From Tetracladium setigerum (taxonomy: Eukaryota; Ascomycota; Leotiomycetes; Helotiales): a DNA stretch of 64,000 nt. The stretch is taken from positions 868,001-932,000 of the forward strand of contig PZJY01000001.1 in NCBI GenBank assembly GCA_031472005.1. Reading direction: 5' to 3'. The notes beneath the pieces were generated by a model, which was not told where the DNA came from, did not search any database, and worked only from the letters and a program-made list of their open reading frames with translations. Below, piece by piece: positions 1 to 11,319 of the stretch (positions are counted from its first letter, which is position 1; each line of letters opens with the position of its first letter). Made by a program: the position numbers and the translations under genes.

Positions 1-1125
1 TTACAGAACAACAGGAACACTCTACGTTATCCCACGGGAAATCCGTGACCGAATCTACTCTCTTGTCCTCAATTTGGATAGCGAAGAAGATCGCAAAAAC
101 CCTTCCCCTACTCCATCTTGTCGAACTGCAATCCTCTTGGCATCGAAGTGCATTTATGAGGAAGCCAGAATTGCCCTTTTTCAAACAAACGAATTTTGCT
201 TCTGGATCGATCATGACGAATCCGAAAACACGGTGAACTGCTCGGTCATGGGTGACGATGGTTTCACCCTCAAGGCTGGACGTTGCGACGAGTTTGGACA
301 ACGCCAAAAGCATTACTTCGCCACAATTCCCTACGATATGATCCCCAAGATGCGGTTTGTGTACCTCAAAATAGGTGTGTACAGAGCCCTCGAAGAGTAT
401 GATATCGTTGGTTATGTTCAAGATATGGACGAACCACCTGTTTATGGACCGGAACGATCCACATATCTCCCAATCATGAAAGCGGTGAATGACGTCTGTA
501 CGCTGTTGAAGTCATGTCACCAACTACGTCAATTACAACTTCAAATTCGGAGCTGTGAGCATATACCTGGTTCTATTGAAGATGTTATAGATCCTATCCG
601 AAAACTCAGAGGAATCAAGCACTGCTCGCCTATCGTTTTGGGTATGCAAGATGATAAATGGGTTGATTGGAAGATGAAGGAGAGCTACGCCAGATATATG
701 GAAATGATTATGGCCCTTCCCGGAGGTGTGGAGGCCCCTGAATATGTTGGGACGAGAAACCGGAAGACGAGAAATCTGGAGACGAGAAATCTGGAGACGA
801 GAAATCTGGAGACGAGAAATCTGGAGACGAGAAATCTGGAGACGAGGAATCTGCAGACAAGAATGCTACAGATGAGAAGGTTGAAAATAAGAAGTTGCTA
901 GACCAGTCAAAAGATAGTTTGTTCGAGCTTGTAGGAGGTCGATGGCTAGGCGGGAACACCTTCCAATATCCATCCGACTATTTAATTCATGACTCCGAAG
1001 AGAAATATAGCGATGACGTGGAGCAAGATTGGTATGCTCAAGACATCGAGGAAATGGGAACGGACTTGTGGGGGATGGATGAGCATTCAGACCTTGAAGA
1101 GAAGATTGCGCTGTGCTTTGCATAA
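1..1125 (+). CDS. 2EXR/F-box-like fungal protein, 5' partial, apparent frameshift
   Basis: The frame is open from base 2 without a start, so the gene begins upstream. The visible N-terminus reads IPREIRDRIYSLVL and then LLASKCIYEEARIALFQTN, the pattern of the fungal 2EXR (F-box-like) family, proteins of mostly unknown role. The upstream frame runs into a tandem 15-bp repeat and would stop at 901 with an unnatural TRNLE repeat. In the neighbouring frame the same repeat reads DEKSG and continues into an acidic tail (FELVGGRWLGGNTFQYPSDY) that ends at a TAA at 1123-1125. One missing base near the GGG at 749-751 would join the two frames as EYVGDEKPEDEKSG. The family call is fairly sure; the molecular function is unknown. 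Confidence 0.6.
751..855 (+). repeat. 15-bp in-frame minisatellite
   Basis: Five identical 15-bp units (GACGAGAAATCTGGA) occupy 766-840, with diverged copies at 751-765 and 841-855. The unit length keeps the reading frame. It encodes DEKSG in one frame and TRNLE in the other. Confidence 0.9.
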
Positions 1126-1324
1126 ATTGACGCAGCAACATAAATTGACCAAATATCGATATGACACTCAAGCTTTCTATCTGGCTCTAATTTACTACCT
1201 AGAGGTGGAACTTTCTGTCTGCATTTCTGCGATCGTAAAAGAATTCATCCCATCAGCTACGTATTAATCCGGTTGAGCACCCATAGGTAGTTCCACAGTA
1301 CCGTCTTCTCTCACCAAATCTTAT

Positions 1325-2521
1325 TCACGCCGCAAAAAAAGCTTTTAGCCATGGACCCTTCTCCTCTCTTTCCTTGTGAGCTCTGAAATTTGACCTTTTC
1401 CAGTTATCTTTTCCAAAGCTCATAGCGGGATGGGCAGCAGTCAGACATCCGCAAGCAACAAGAATCATGACACCATCCAAGACCATGAATGAGATCTCAT
1501 TGTTGGCCAAGTGGCCGCCGAATCCTTCACTCAATTCAACAGATCGGAATACAGAACGGATGAAGATGCAAAGGGTCGCAACTCCGAGTCCTTTCACCCT
1601 CGTTAGCGCCAGAATTTTCTGAATTTGGAAGAAGAAAAGCGAAGACGCATAGTTACCTGCAAGAAACCTCTTGAATCGTCCGCTATTGTATAATTCGGCA
1701 AATTCAGGATTCAACTCATGCTTGTTCTTCCATGCTTTATGAAGGAAGAGCCCACAAAGCACCAGGAAGGCAGCCAAGCTAGCGACTTGAAAGGCCAATC
1801 CAGCCACCAAAATATGGGTGCCCACATCAATCTATCACTCGTCTTAGCTCACACTAATCCTTTACTCTCCCTCTTCCTCTTCCCGTATCTCATGAACAAC
1901 ATACCATAAACTGATTGCTCAACGGATAGCTAGCCGCAATACCACCGCCCACAGCCTGAATAACCAAACTGATGAAATCACAACTCAGAAAAATAGTCGT
2001 GTACGTCTTTGGCTTGAGACGACTCAATCCTTCACCATAGACGACGACAATACGCCCGAGACAGAGATATATTGCAGCGGCGAAGAAGACGGGTCCGATA
2101 GTAAGACAGATGAGGTAGATGAGGAAAAAGTTTCGGTCGAATGGGTTGCCGTGGAGGAGGATGCGGGCCATATAGCCGATTGCTTCGATTATGACTGTTG
2201 ATAGAATGAGGTTCATTTTTCGATTGACGAATGAAATCAAGACTAGAGTAGGGGGAGGGGATGTCTTTCTCGAGAGAGTGGCAGTGAATAGGTGGATGGG
2301 TGATCAAACAACTTACGACCGATGACCATCGCAGTACAAACCCCTCCAGTGCGATACCTAACCCCAAGGTAGATCTGAGCGCCAATCAAGGCACCGATGA
2401 TACCGAGAAACAGCGCATTTCCAGGAATAGAAGGCTGATATTTCACAAATCCCCATTGCTTAACTGAGCAAGTCGCGAGACTGCAGACGAAGTTCTCGAT
2501 GTAACCTTCAGGCGGTGCCAT
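1325..2521 (-). CDS. RTA1-like lipid-translocating/resistance membrane protein A
   Basis: Three exons fit: 2317-2521, 1905-2242 and 1325-1831, with GTAAGT and GTATGT donors, giving 349 residues. The order of hydrophobic segments and the motifs NRKMNLILSTVIIEAIGY, LCLGRIVVVYGEGL, FLSCDFISLVIQAVGGG and IFIRSVFRSVELSEG define the fungal RTA1/RTM1/RSB1 family, seven-helix plasma-membrane proteins linked to 7-aminocholesterol and sphingoid-base resistance or export. Substrate cannot be read from sequence. An ATG four codons upstream (MLDT, 2533) is an alternative start. A second paralogue lies just downstream in the same orientation. The linker after RFLAG is longer than usual and contains a GTAAC...CAG that does not keep frame if spliced, so I left it in the exon. 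Confidence 0.88.
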
Positions 2522-3369
2522 GGTGTCGAGCAAATTTCAAACAAAGTCTTCAGAGAGAACAATTGAAAAGCAGTGCCAGGAGAGAGCCTTCTGATCCTTC
2601 GATCTGGTGGAAATGGTGGATACTTTATGTTCTGGATTTTCGACTAGAACTACACTGAATTCATTCTCCCGGTCGTCTTGTAAAACAGAGTAATTGATGA
2701 TGGGAAACATCCGATAAACTCACAAGATGTGGATACAGCACTCGTAAGTCTAGAACTGGATATCCGACTCACGAACTTATATCTCCCCCATCTCAACCAT
2801 TCGTTCCTCCGTAATGTCCTCTCGAGTTTTTCGAGATACAAAGGATTCTCGAGGTGGAAGTGTTTGTTGATTGGCTGTTCCGTTCCCAGGTAGTCCTTTT
2901 AGCCGGATATTCTCCACAGGCACAGAATGTCGCTGACTGGCTACACCGTATTTGAGAGGGCGCTTTGCTGTTTTGGGGCGTGGATCAACACAGGGGTGGG
3001 ATATGGTAGAATGGCTGGTCTTGGTGGTTGATTGTGATTTTGAACACTCCGTACGGACGAGCGAATGGAAGGGGGCGGGTTAAATTGGTTTGGTCGGGTG
3101 TGTGTTCCGTAGGAGGTTAGTTGTTGATGGATCTGGGCGAGGAAACTGTGAACCTGATCTGGATTTTGCTTCATAATCCTTTATTTTCGGGGAAGGGGTG
3201 AGGAGGCTGTTACGACATGGTAGCGGGATGAGAATGAGCTACTCGAGTATTCTAGATTCATTTTCAACCTTGAGTGTGAGGATACCAGGCAAGCACCATA
3301 TGACCCACATGGTGGCCAGAAGGAACTCTCTTTACAGTCGCTCTTTCGACCCATCTCGTTCTCTACTAA
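2522..3369. other. Intergenic, promoter side of RTA1-like A
   Basis: This stretch lies between the start of RTA1-like A and the stop of RTA1-like B. Short ORFs on both strands have no recognisable protein character. I see no repeat or RNA gene. Confidence 0.6.
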
Positions 3370-4673
3370 TCAACAAAAACCCATCACCCCCCTCTTCTGC
3401 ATTTTCTGTTCCTTCTTCCTCTCCCTTCGCTCCAAACACTTTCTCCTCCACCCCGCCATTGGCATCACCGAATCCTCCCCTTGCATAAACATGCCCGGAT
3501 GACTTATCACCAACACCAAACCCGCCAAAAAGATCGGCACACTATCAAAAACATACTGATACCACTCAATATTCAAAATCTCATTATCCATCGTCGTCCC
3601 ATGACTAAACTCCACCAAGCGAAACACAATCCTTGCCGAAATGAACACTAGACTCGCATAAACCGCATACAACAATCTCGGCCACGTTTTCTTCTCGGCA
3701 AGTATGATGAGGTTGGAGGATTGGAGGGTGCGCATGGTGAGGTGGAATTTTAATGCGAGCAGGAGGAAGATGATCACGAAGGCTTCTTGCAGAGCGATGC
3801 CGGCTTTGTAGATGTCGAGACCTTTTTTCATTTGGTCGGGTGGTGCGCCAATGCCGGCCATGCTGCCGCCGATGAGTTGGATTATGAAGCAGATGATGTC
3901 CAGGAGAACGAAGATGCTGGCGAATGTGCCGGCTTTGAGTTTGAGGAGGCGGTGGTTGGGAATGTAGAAGTGGATCATGCGGCCGAGGACCATGTAGGAG
4001 AAAGCATTTATCCCTGAGTGAGAGATTTGGTATTAGCTAGATGTTTGTACTTTCATGAGAAGAACTTACAAAGTGGTGCGAGTAGGATTGACAATTGAGA
4101 GACGGTCAGGATGCCAGAAGATTGTTGATTTCTGGCGCTAAGTGCGCGGAATATAAAGCCTACACATTCCCAGAATAGTCCCACGCAAATGACCCAGCAA
4201 TATGCCTGAAGTAATGTTAGTAGAAAGATTAGCGTTCTCTTTGGGAGGTTTCATACCTTTTTGAAGTATATCGCCTGACCTATGTGAACCGCTGTAATGG
4301 CACCAAAAATGACTGCAGTTGCAACGGCTGCGCTGAAGCTAGGATAATAATTCCAGAACGAGTTGCACGTTCCAGGAGGAACCCAGCCATTCTTATCCGG
4401 GACTATCGTTTGTGTGCAGGTTGGCGTTGGGAGATTTAGATTTAGCGAGAGTGAGAATTTCGGTTTTGTGAAGACAAATTCCTTGACTGTGACTGTTGGG
4501 ATAACGACTGGAGGGATGGTTATGTCGACCCGAGGCCTTAGTTGTGTGTGAATCGACGTAACAATGACTACATCAATTGCATTTGGAATTGCCGTTGCAT
4601 GTGATGTGGAGAGGAAATGGGAAAGAGTGGTGGTAAATACACAAAGTTTGAACATTCTGGTAAGGAGCTTCAT
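3370..4673 (-). CDS. RTA1-like membrane protein B with signal peptide and ectodomain
   Basis: Three exons (4257-4673, 4070-4205, 3370-4013) join in phase to give 398 residues. The N-terminus (MKLLTRMFKLCVFTTTLSHF...SHATA) looks like a signal peptide. About 80 residues rich in Val, Pro and Thr follow, then PPGTCNSFWNYYPSF, where the RTA1 core begins. Core motifs are AYCWVICVGLFWECVGF, LLAPLWINAFSYMVLGRMI, IICFIIQLIGGSMAG, ARIVFRLVEFSHG and VISHPGMF. The short basic C-terminus (RRKCLERRERKKEQK) should be cytoplasmic. The family is sure; its cargo is unknown. The extracellular N-terminal extension distinguishes it from paralogue A. Confidence 0.9.
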
Positions 4674-5632
4674 GGCTAAATTGAGAGAGAGCGAGATCCT
4701 TTGTTTCTAGAAGCTGCCGCATATGACAAAAAAAGTAAATTGAGAAGGATGTGAATACTTTGATGAGAAGAAAAAGTATGAAACAGCTATACCATTCGAA
4801 AGCAAAAAGATAAACAAAAGACAGAGAGAAATGCATTTATACCTAAGGTACTCAGCCACTTTAAATCCCCGTACAAACTCCAGTTTCATATTGAAATAGT
4901 GTCAAAATGAAAAAAATGAGTGGATTCCAAAGAGTTATAAATGGTGTTTGATGGGGGAGTCGAGAACTTATGCGATTGCTCAATACGATCCAGCCAATCA
5001 AAGAGGCGAACGACCTCGAGCGAAAAATTACATAATATCTCCAGATCTTGGCGTCCACCATATTTCAACACCAATGCCTCGTACTTTTGTTTGCTTATTC
5101 ATATGTAAGCACTGGTGAATTTATGGAATAGGGGAAATTTTGCTGAAACAAGAATGTTTCGTGAGCTGGGCGGAGCAAAAACGTAGTATCCTGAGTGAGA
5201 GGAATGGGAAACTGTATGAGCGTCGGGGCGAACTTCAACAAGGAACTTCAACAGAAAGTGGCCATAGTAAAAGGCCATCTATTCCAGATTGGCTCCAAGA
5301 GATAAAACTTGTAGAGTAATTCCTTTCTACAAATTCTCAAGTTTGGGATTCCTAATTTGTCTGAAAAGACGGTGGAATTTTTTTGAGAAATTACTCAGTT
5401 ATTCCGCGTTTGTCCTAGAGGAGCAATGCTTCTATGTAAAAAGTGTACTGTACAGCAAGCACTAAATCTCCATCTACGAGGGCACTTTGGATCTTGAAAT
5501 TTTTGAAACCTAACAAATTCCTAAAAGAAGCATGTATGTGCACAACTTGAGTAAATATATACATCGAACACCATAGAATGGCTGAACACCCCCTCAATCT
5601 ATCACCAACACATCCACAACTAATGATCGCGC
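4674..5632. other. AT-rich intergenic region
   Basis: Promoter side of RTA1-like B and 3' side of the solute-binding gene. It contains two direct copies of GAACTTCAACA near 5230-5255 and one TACTGTAC site at 5446-5453. No gene is supported. Confidence 0.6.
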
Positions 5633-6806
5633 TCACAAATTATCCTTCAATGGCGATAATCCCTGAGCAGACCCAATCTTATCCTCAATCAAGAATCGCA
5701 ATCTCTCCACAGCAGCACGGTCTGCCATCCAAGGAATGAAATCAGCAGGCTTAGTAGCTGGCATCTCCACGATGATAGGATAGTTGGCAGGCTTGTTTGC
5801 ATCACGACGAACGCTCCATCCGCCACTGTTCTGACTCTCAAGACTGACTCTGTAGCTATGAAGAAGCTTGGCGCCTTCTGGATGAGGGGCATTCTTCAAG
5901 ATAGCTCCCATTTGCGGCCAGCTGACGAAGTCAGATTGTGTAGGGAAGGAAACATTGAAGATGCCGGCACTGTTGAGTCCGAAGCTTGATGCGAAGGTCG
6001 CGACGTATTTTCCGTTGGAGGAGCCGATCAAGGAGACGGGTGTTGCGGTTCCACGAACCCAGCGGGGGTTTTGGAGGAGGAGAGCATCGAACCATTTCCA
6101 GCCGTATTTCTTGATACTGTGAGAGAGGATTGATAAGCGAACTGTGGTATCAATGGTAAGGATGAAACAGGAGCTTACATGAGATCGAACTGCCACAGCA
6201 CAGCATCATCATCGTTAGGATATGTGATAACGAGCTTGTCCTTGAATTCGGGCTTCAAGTAATCGGTGTACTCCTTGATTGGGGCAGAAACGGCGGCTCC
6301 ATTCCAAATGTTGGACCAAGCAATGATACCAATGCCATTGTAATAACCATCTTTGTCCTTGAATTGCGGGTAAATTTCTGTGACGTGTTAACATTTGCGA
6401 TTCTAAGAAGCGCTCAAAGAGTCTTACCATCAAACCCAAGAGGCTTATAGTTCAGCAAAGCCCCTGCCTTCTTCCAGCGTGGGAAGTCATGCAGAGTCTG
6501 GAGCATGACCGAATCAACATAGACATTCTTTCCCGCCAGTTGTTGATCGATGTTTCCATCATGGTATTTGCTGAGGTCGACGGTGACGTTCAATGTCATT
6601 CCAGGGAAGCGGGCTTCGAAGGCTGTCTTCAATCGATTTTGTTGAGTTGTCTCATCTCCTCCGTGCCAGAGAGTGACTACTCCTCCTTCTTTGAGTGCTG
6701 CGGCGTATATTTCATCAATTGTGCGAGTCTCTACGCCAACGGCGCCTGCAACATTGAGGAGGCTGGCAGCCAGAGCGAGAACATAGAGGAGTTTTGAACC
6801 TGCCAT
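5633..6806 (-). CDS. Secreted ABC-type Fe3+ transporter solute-binding-like protein
   Basis: Exons 6428-6806, 6179-6377 and 5633-6116 join in phase to give 353 residues. The ATG at 6806 starts MAGSKLLYVLALAASLL...AGAVG, a clear signal peptide. The mature part begins TIDEIYAAALKEGGVVTLWH and continues with FEARFPGMTLNVTV, YYNGIGIIAWSNIWN and DKLVITYPNDDDAVLW. This is the pattern of bacterial periplasmic Fe3+/spermidine-type binding proteins (extracellular solute-binding family), which fungal annotations carry as ABC-type Fe3+ transport system proteins. Fungi lack the matching membrane permease, and none is visible here, so the real ligand and partner are unknown. Bacterial ancestry is inference. 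The upstream ATG giving MDHYPSS is less likely because it would precede the signal peptide. Confidence 0.8.
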
Positions 6807-9092
6807 TTTGAGAAAAGTACAGAGAGGATTGAAGTAACTTGAGGATGGGTAGTGATCCAAAAAAAAAGGGACTTCCTTACCTACCTACAAGTATATATAC
6901 ATATATATTTTCCACGCAAGGAAAACCAACCCTTGTATTCGCAATCAATCTCCCACTACTGAAGGAAGGTAGATGGAAACCTCCCACCGGCAAACACTGA
7001 CATAATCGAGGGATTTGGGAATTGTGTCATGGCCATGCCGTTCAGCCTGATCTGAGCCTGGTTCCTTAAGTCATGTCAAAAGTATATCTGAGTGTAGGGG
7101 CAGGGGTTTGACATGCTGGAAGAGATTAGCTTTCAAGCATCGCAATGCAAAGTACACTTTCATCGAGACCAGCCCTACCTCTCCTACTTAATGCTACACT
7201 CGTTCCAATAATAAACAATAAACCATAAACAAAACCAACGGTCCTGATTTTTTATCATGAATTTGGCCAAATAAGGTTCAAAATTGTAACTTTCTCGTTG
7301 ATTTTGCCATTTTGGCAGGTTACGCGCAGTACAGACCTATACAGTAAATTTCTTCGTAGTCCGTATTCCGTATAGCCGTATAGCGGGGATACCGATGGGT
7401 GTCCACAACTTTTCCTTTCGGCAGATACCCTTGACCTTTCGCATGTTCCTTCGATCGGATTAGGGGACCAGACTGGCAGGCTGCGCATCACGTACTTGAT
7501 CTTCGTCCGAAGTTTAACCTTAATCTTGAAACAAGGTTATGAGTATGCTTGAATGTTCGCCCATCTATGACAGATTATTTTGAGGAAAGAGGATTATTAT
7601 GTTTTGTTTCAGTTGAAATTGAACATAACTATCTCTGCTAAGTGAGGGCAGACCAAGCAGAGGAATGATACTCTCCTTTTGAAATTCAATTCATTAAGAT
7701 TGGAAGGTGCTACGATTTAACAAACTTTCTTGCACTCGTGTGCAGTATATACAGTACTTGGCAACTTGGCGCGTACTATGTAAGATCTTACCGTACGGAT
7801 AAGGAGTACTCAGCCACGAGGCCTCGCAAACAACACATCGAAAGATTGAGATTTGATCGCGATGATATCACCAGAAGTGACGCCACTTCCTTGAAGCAAT
7901 TTGTTTGTAGCTCATAGACCAGATCGTCCAAACAGCCGATACATCGGCTGTGCGACACATGATTAGAAATTGTGCCCCTCACGCAGGTACAAAAATAATC
8001 CACTCCCGTCTGGTGGGAGCCGATGTCACCTACAAATGCACCTAATAGTTGCGTCAGCAAGGTGGGAGGGATATCGGTAGAGCTCTCATCCGCTTACCAC
8101 ATTCAGATCTTTTCTCTCGGTAATTTCAGTTGTTCTGAATAGGAGGTAGGTATCCTTTGATTTTATCCTAGTATGGGAAAATAGACGCTATTGGCCCATG
8201 GTCAATCTCATTCCTCATTACTTCCTACGGAAACTAGGTAAGAACTAGATTTCTTGGCTACTTTCTTGATCTCGTCAAAGGAAAATGCGAAATTTAATTG
8301 AGTGAATTGGCAAGCATGAGGTACTGTATGAAATAATTGGATTATTCCAAGATCATAAGCCAAAATTGATGAATACCGCATGGGGGTAATGAACAACTTT
8401 CCTCCCACACTCTCTTTATCCCTGTCTCTCGCAATTACTTAATTTACTTTGCAATAGATATCAACAGCCTTGATTCCCTTTCAAAACTTTACGAATTGCA
8501 GCCTGGACCGGCAAAGATGCTTTGCTTCTTTTTTTCGGGGGCAACTTCCTTTCTGGAGACTGGAACCCTTGCAAGCCGGCGTACCCTGACACCTGCCTGG
8601 CTTTTAACATGACCCCCAAGGATCATCAGAATAATGTCCGTTGCTTGCTGTGGAACTCGATGTTTCATAAGGCCCGGAAACAGGCTCGGAAAACCTTTGC
8701 TGAGTACAGTGACCTTCCGGATCATTCATTAGAGGGGACAGCCCCAGCGGCTTGATGACTAGATCGGAGGGCATGAGAGAACTGAGACCAGCATCATTCA
8801 AACAGAGATATGCGCAATCTTTGGTCTGCAATCTCACGGAGCTCATGGTTTACAAGCTCTGCATTGAACGATAGAAATGGAAGGAGAGAACTTCTGCGAA
8901 AACGCAAGACAGAACCTCGGCAATAATAAGACGGGCTCAAGGAATCAGAGCGTTATATCCAAGGCCGTATTTCATGCTGCAGTATGGATGTCTCATTTGA
9001 GAAAGAATGTGTTACTTTCATGGACCTGGTACCTTTTGCGAATAAATGTCTACTCAGGTATGTCCTCCTTCAACTGTGCGACTGTTCTGAAG
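6807..9092. other. 2.3-kb intergenic region
   Basis: No ORF here has recognisable coding character and no tRNA, rRNA or transposon end is visible. It separates two genes for secreted proteins on the minus strand. A small or fast-evolving secreted protein with introns cannot be excluded. Confidence 0.5.
6885..6912 (-). promoter_or_regulatory. TATA-rich element upstream of solute-binding gene
   Basis: An AGTATATATACATATATAT-type stretch lies about 85-105 bp upstream of the ATG at 6806, the usual distance for a fungal TATA region. It is called on position and composition only. Confidence 0.4.
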
Positions 9093-10372
9093 TCAGTATA
9101 ATATGTACTGGCCGAAATGAGATGAAGACTTGCATGAAATGGTCTCCTCATCTTGATCGAACACCGAATAAACACCACTCAGAAACGCCGAGCCAAGTTG
9201 GATATAGTTCGGGCAGTCCGCCGTATACTGCATATCAAGAGGTAAGAAACAAGCAAACTCGCCGTCGAGATCTCCTCTAATTTCGTGAATATAGTGCATG
9301 GGCGAAAGGATTAAGGGAACGCTCCCATCAGCGCCGAGGCGGACGATCAGATCTGGTAGTTTCTTTCGCTCGTCGCAATCGAATATTCCCCAGTTCTCAA
9401 GATCCACTATAGTGTCCAGAAGATTGAATAACTTGCGAGCCATTGCCTCGGGGAGTGTGGTGGTTGGGAAGGATGTCGAAAAGAAAGCAACGTAGCCTGT
9501 GAGATCAAACTCCAAGGTATCTGCCGCGAAAGACTTTACCGCTACTTGCCAGCCATCCGAGAAATCGAGCGGTAGGCGATAATTTTCTTTTGGCTTGTTA
9601 CAGGTAGCGTGTGTGAGGGGTATGCTCTTCAGCTCTCCTTCATAGAGATCGCGATTCGCGCCTCCGAACATGATCTCACCCTCCTGCGTCGGTGAGCTGG
9701 GCAGCTTGAGGGAGAATACATTCCTTTGTAATAGTTTTTGCTGGATTATATTGTGCCACACGCTTGTTGCCTCTAAAGTTGAAGACGAAGTCTTGATCGG
9801 CAAGCGTGAGAGACCAAGGGGAGTTTCGAACCATCCCTGATTCCACCCGGCAAATGCAGAGAATTGAGTTTGCTCTTCGAAGACCTGGCTTTTAATTTCA
9901 AGACCCGCGATCCGAAAGGTGTCTTGCGATGAATGTCCTGTTGAAGAGAGATCAAAGTAATCGGAAGTTACAGGATCGCCAACCGCAACGTAGGAAGACG
10001 ATTCGGAAGATCTGTATGGAGGATGTCTAGGACACCGAGATTCGCATTTGGAGGAAGGAAAAAATGCGTCCGTCCATGCGATATCGATTAAGGCACGAAA
10101 GGGCTGAGGCGGGGATCCGACCTCGATATTTACGATCTGAGTCAGACCGAATCCGCGGATGTTCTGTTTGTGTATTGGTATCAAGATGGAGGTGAGAGTA
10201 GAGAAATTACTAAATGACGTACGGATATCTTTGCTGTGAAGGCAGTAGCACTATAATCCGTGGAGCCAGAACTGTTGATAAAAGGCTCTTCAGCGGAGTG
10301 GGAGGAAGCAGCTAGCGACCTAGTGGCCACTGCTGCAACATATAATAGAACAGCAGTAGTGAATATGTGCAT
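9093..10372 (-). CDS. Secreted pepsin-like (A1) protein with degenerate active sites
   Basis: Two exons (10223-10372 and 9093-10163, donor GTACGT, acceptor AACAG) give 406 residues. MHIFTTAVLLYVAAVATRSLA is a signal peptide. The pepsin fold is recognisable from VNIEVGSPPQPFRALID, EIMFGGANRDLYEGEL and IQLGSAFLSGVYSVFD. The first catalytic motif, normally DTGS, is D77-I-A-W. The second, normally DTGT/S, is S279-T-S-F, so the second catalytic Asp is absent. I infer a catalytically inactive A1 pseudoprotease, perhaps a binding or inhibitor-decoy protein. The frame is open throughout, so this is not ordinary decay. Family assignment is good; loss of activity is inference from missing residues. Confidence 0.82.
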
Positions 10373-11319
10373 TCTTTTCTTTGTATGCAAATATAAGGAT
10401 GGATGAATCGACAAAACAAGCTCAAGAGATGTAATGTCGATAGATAATGGGGTGATACTAATGATATTATAACAAGTAAAATAGGTCAAGAGAGCGCTAC
10501 GTAATCCCCAGATTATGCGACTAGCTTGTTCTGCCTATGTGCAGAACAGTGTTGTGATTGGCTCTGGGAATGCTAGCCAGCCAGCATTTTCGCGAAATCA
10601 ACAGACGGAGCATTGAAGGCAATACCGTATGCTGGAATAAAAAGGAACAGGGTAATTAGAGCGTGTAACGAAATCAATATGAGTGGCACCAACTTTGGTG
10701 TCCCAAAAAATAAAGATGAGAGGATTTCTTTGAAATATAGACAGCAGATAGCTAAGCAGTACAGAATTTCGAAAATAAACTATTCTACATTCAGGATTTT
10801 GGCAGAAAGAAGATGATGCAGGCACAAGATGACAGTATGACGCAGGGCATTCCCAAATGGTAAACAAACAAACAGCCCTTCAGACGCCACGGAACCTGGC
10901 CGTGGACTTTCGTTAGAGCTTTGGCAAAATAATGTTCGTGGAAAATGTGAGAAGGATATTGATATATAAAGTTAATGGAAGTAGATCAAAGGTAATGAGA
11001 TTAAGATGAAACACGAATTAGAGAGGATTCAAATTCGCTTACGTTGCTATTAGTGCACCAGCCTCAGGGGCAAGGCTTCAGCCACGCCCAATTCTGGCAA
11101 GCTCTTTTCCTCCCCAGATCCGCTTTCCGAAGGGGAAGTCAAGGCAAGTCAAGGCAAGTCAAGTCAAGTCAAGTCTATCTTTCCTATCTGTCTGGGTCTC
11201 CGTCATTCGCTCTTTTCTCTTGCCTTTCTCTCGTATTCTTGCTATCTCCATTTCCTTTCCTCAATACTCAATTCACCATTCAACAACATAAAGAAGTTGC
11301 ACAACATCTCAGTCGTGAG
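10373..11319. other. Divergent intergenic region before erg12
   Basis: It lies between the pepsin-like gene (minus) and mevalonate kinase (plus). The erg12 side, about 11050-11319, is pyrimidine-rich (TCTTTTCTCTTGCC, TTTCTCTCG), as in fungal leaders. No further gene is seen. Confidence 0.6.
11138..11175 (+). repeat. Short tandem repeat in erg12 leader
   Basis: Copies of AAGTC and AAGGCAAGTC alternate in an uninterrupted run about 145-180 bp upstream of the erg12 ATG. It probably lies in the promoter or 5' UTR. Confidence 0.8.

Noticed and set aside
1621..1682. Fourth intron in RTA1-like gene A (GTAACT...CAG or CTAACGAG)
   Set aside because: Neither acceptor keeps the reading frame, while the unspliced frame stays open into the conserved IFIRSVFR segment.
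8522..9280. Short plus-strand ORFs near the pepsin-like gene
   Set aside because: No start context, no domain, partly antisense to the pepsin-like gene.
1..10400. Secondary-metabolite gene cluster or transport operon around the RTA1-like and solute-binding genes
   Set aside because: No polyketide, peptide or terpene synthase, no ABC permease or ATPase subunit, and fungal genes are not operonic.
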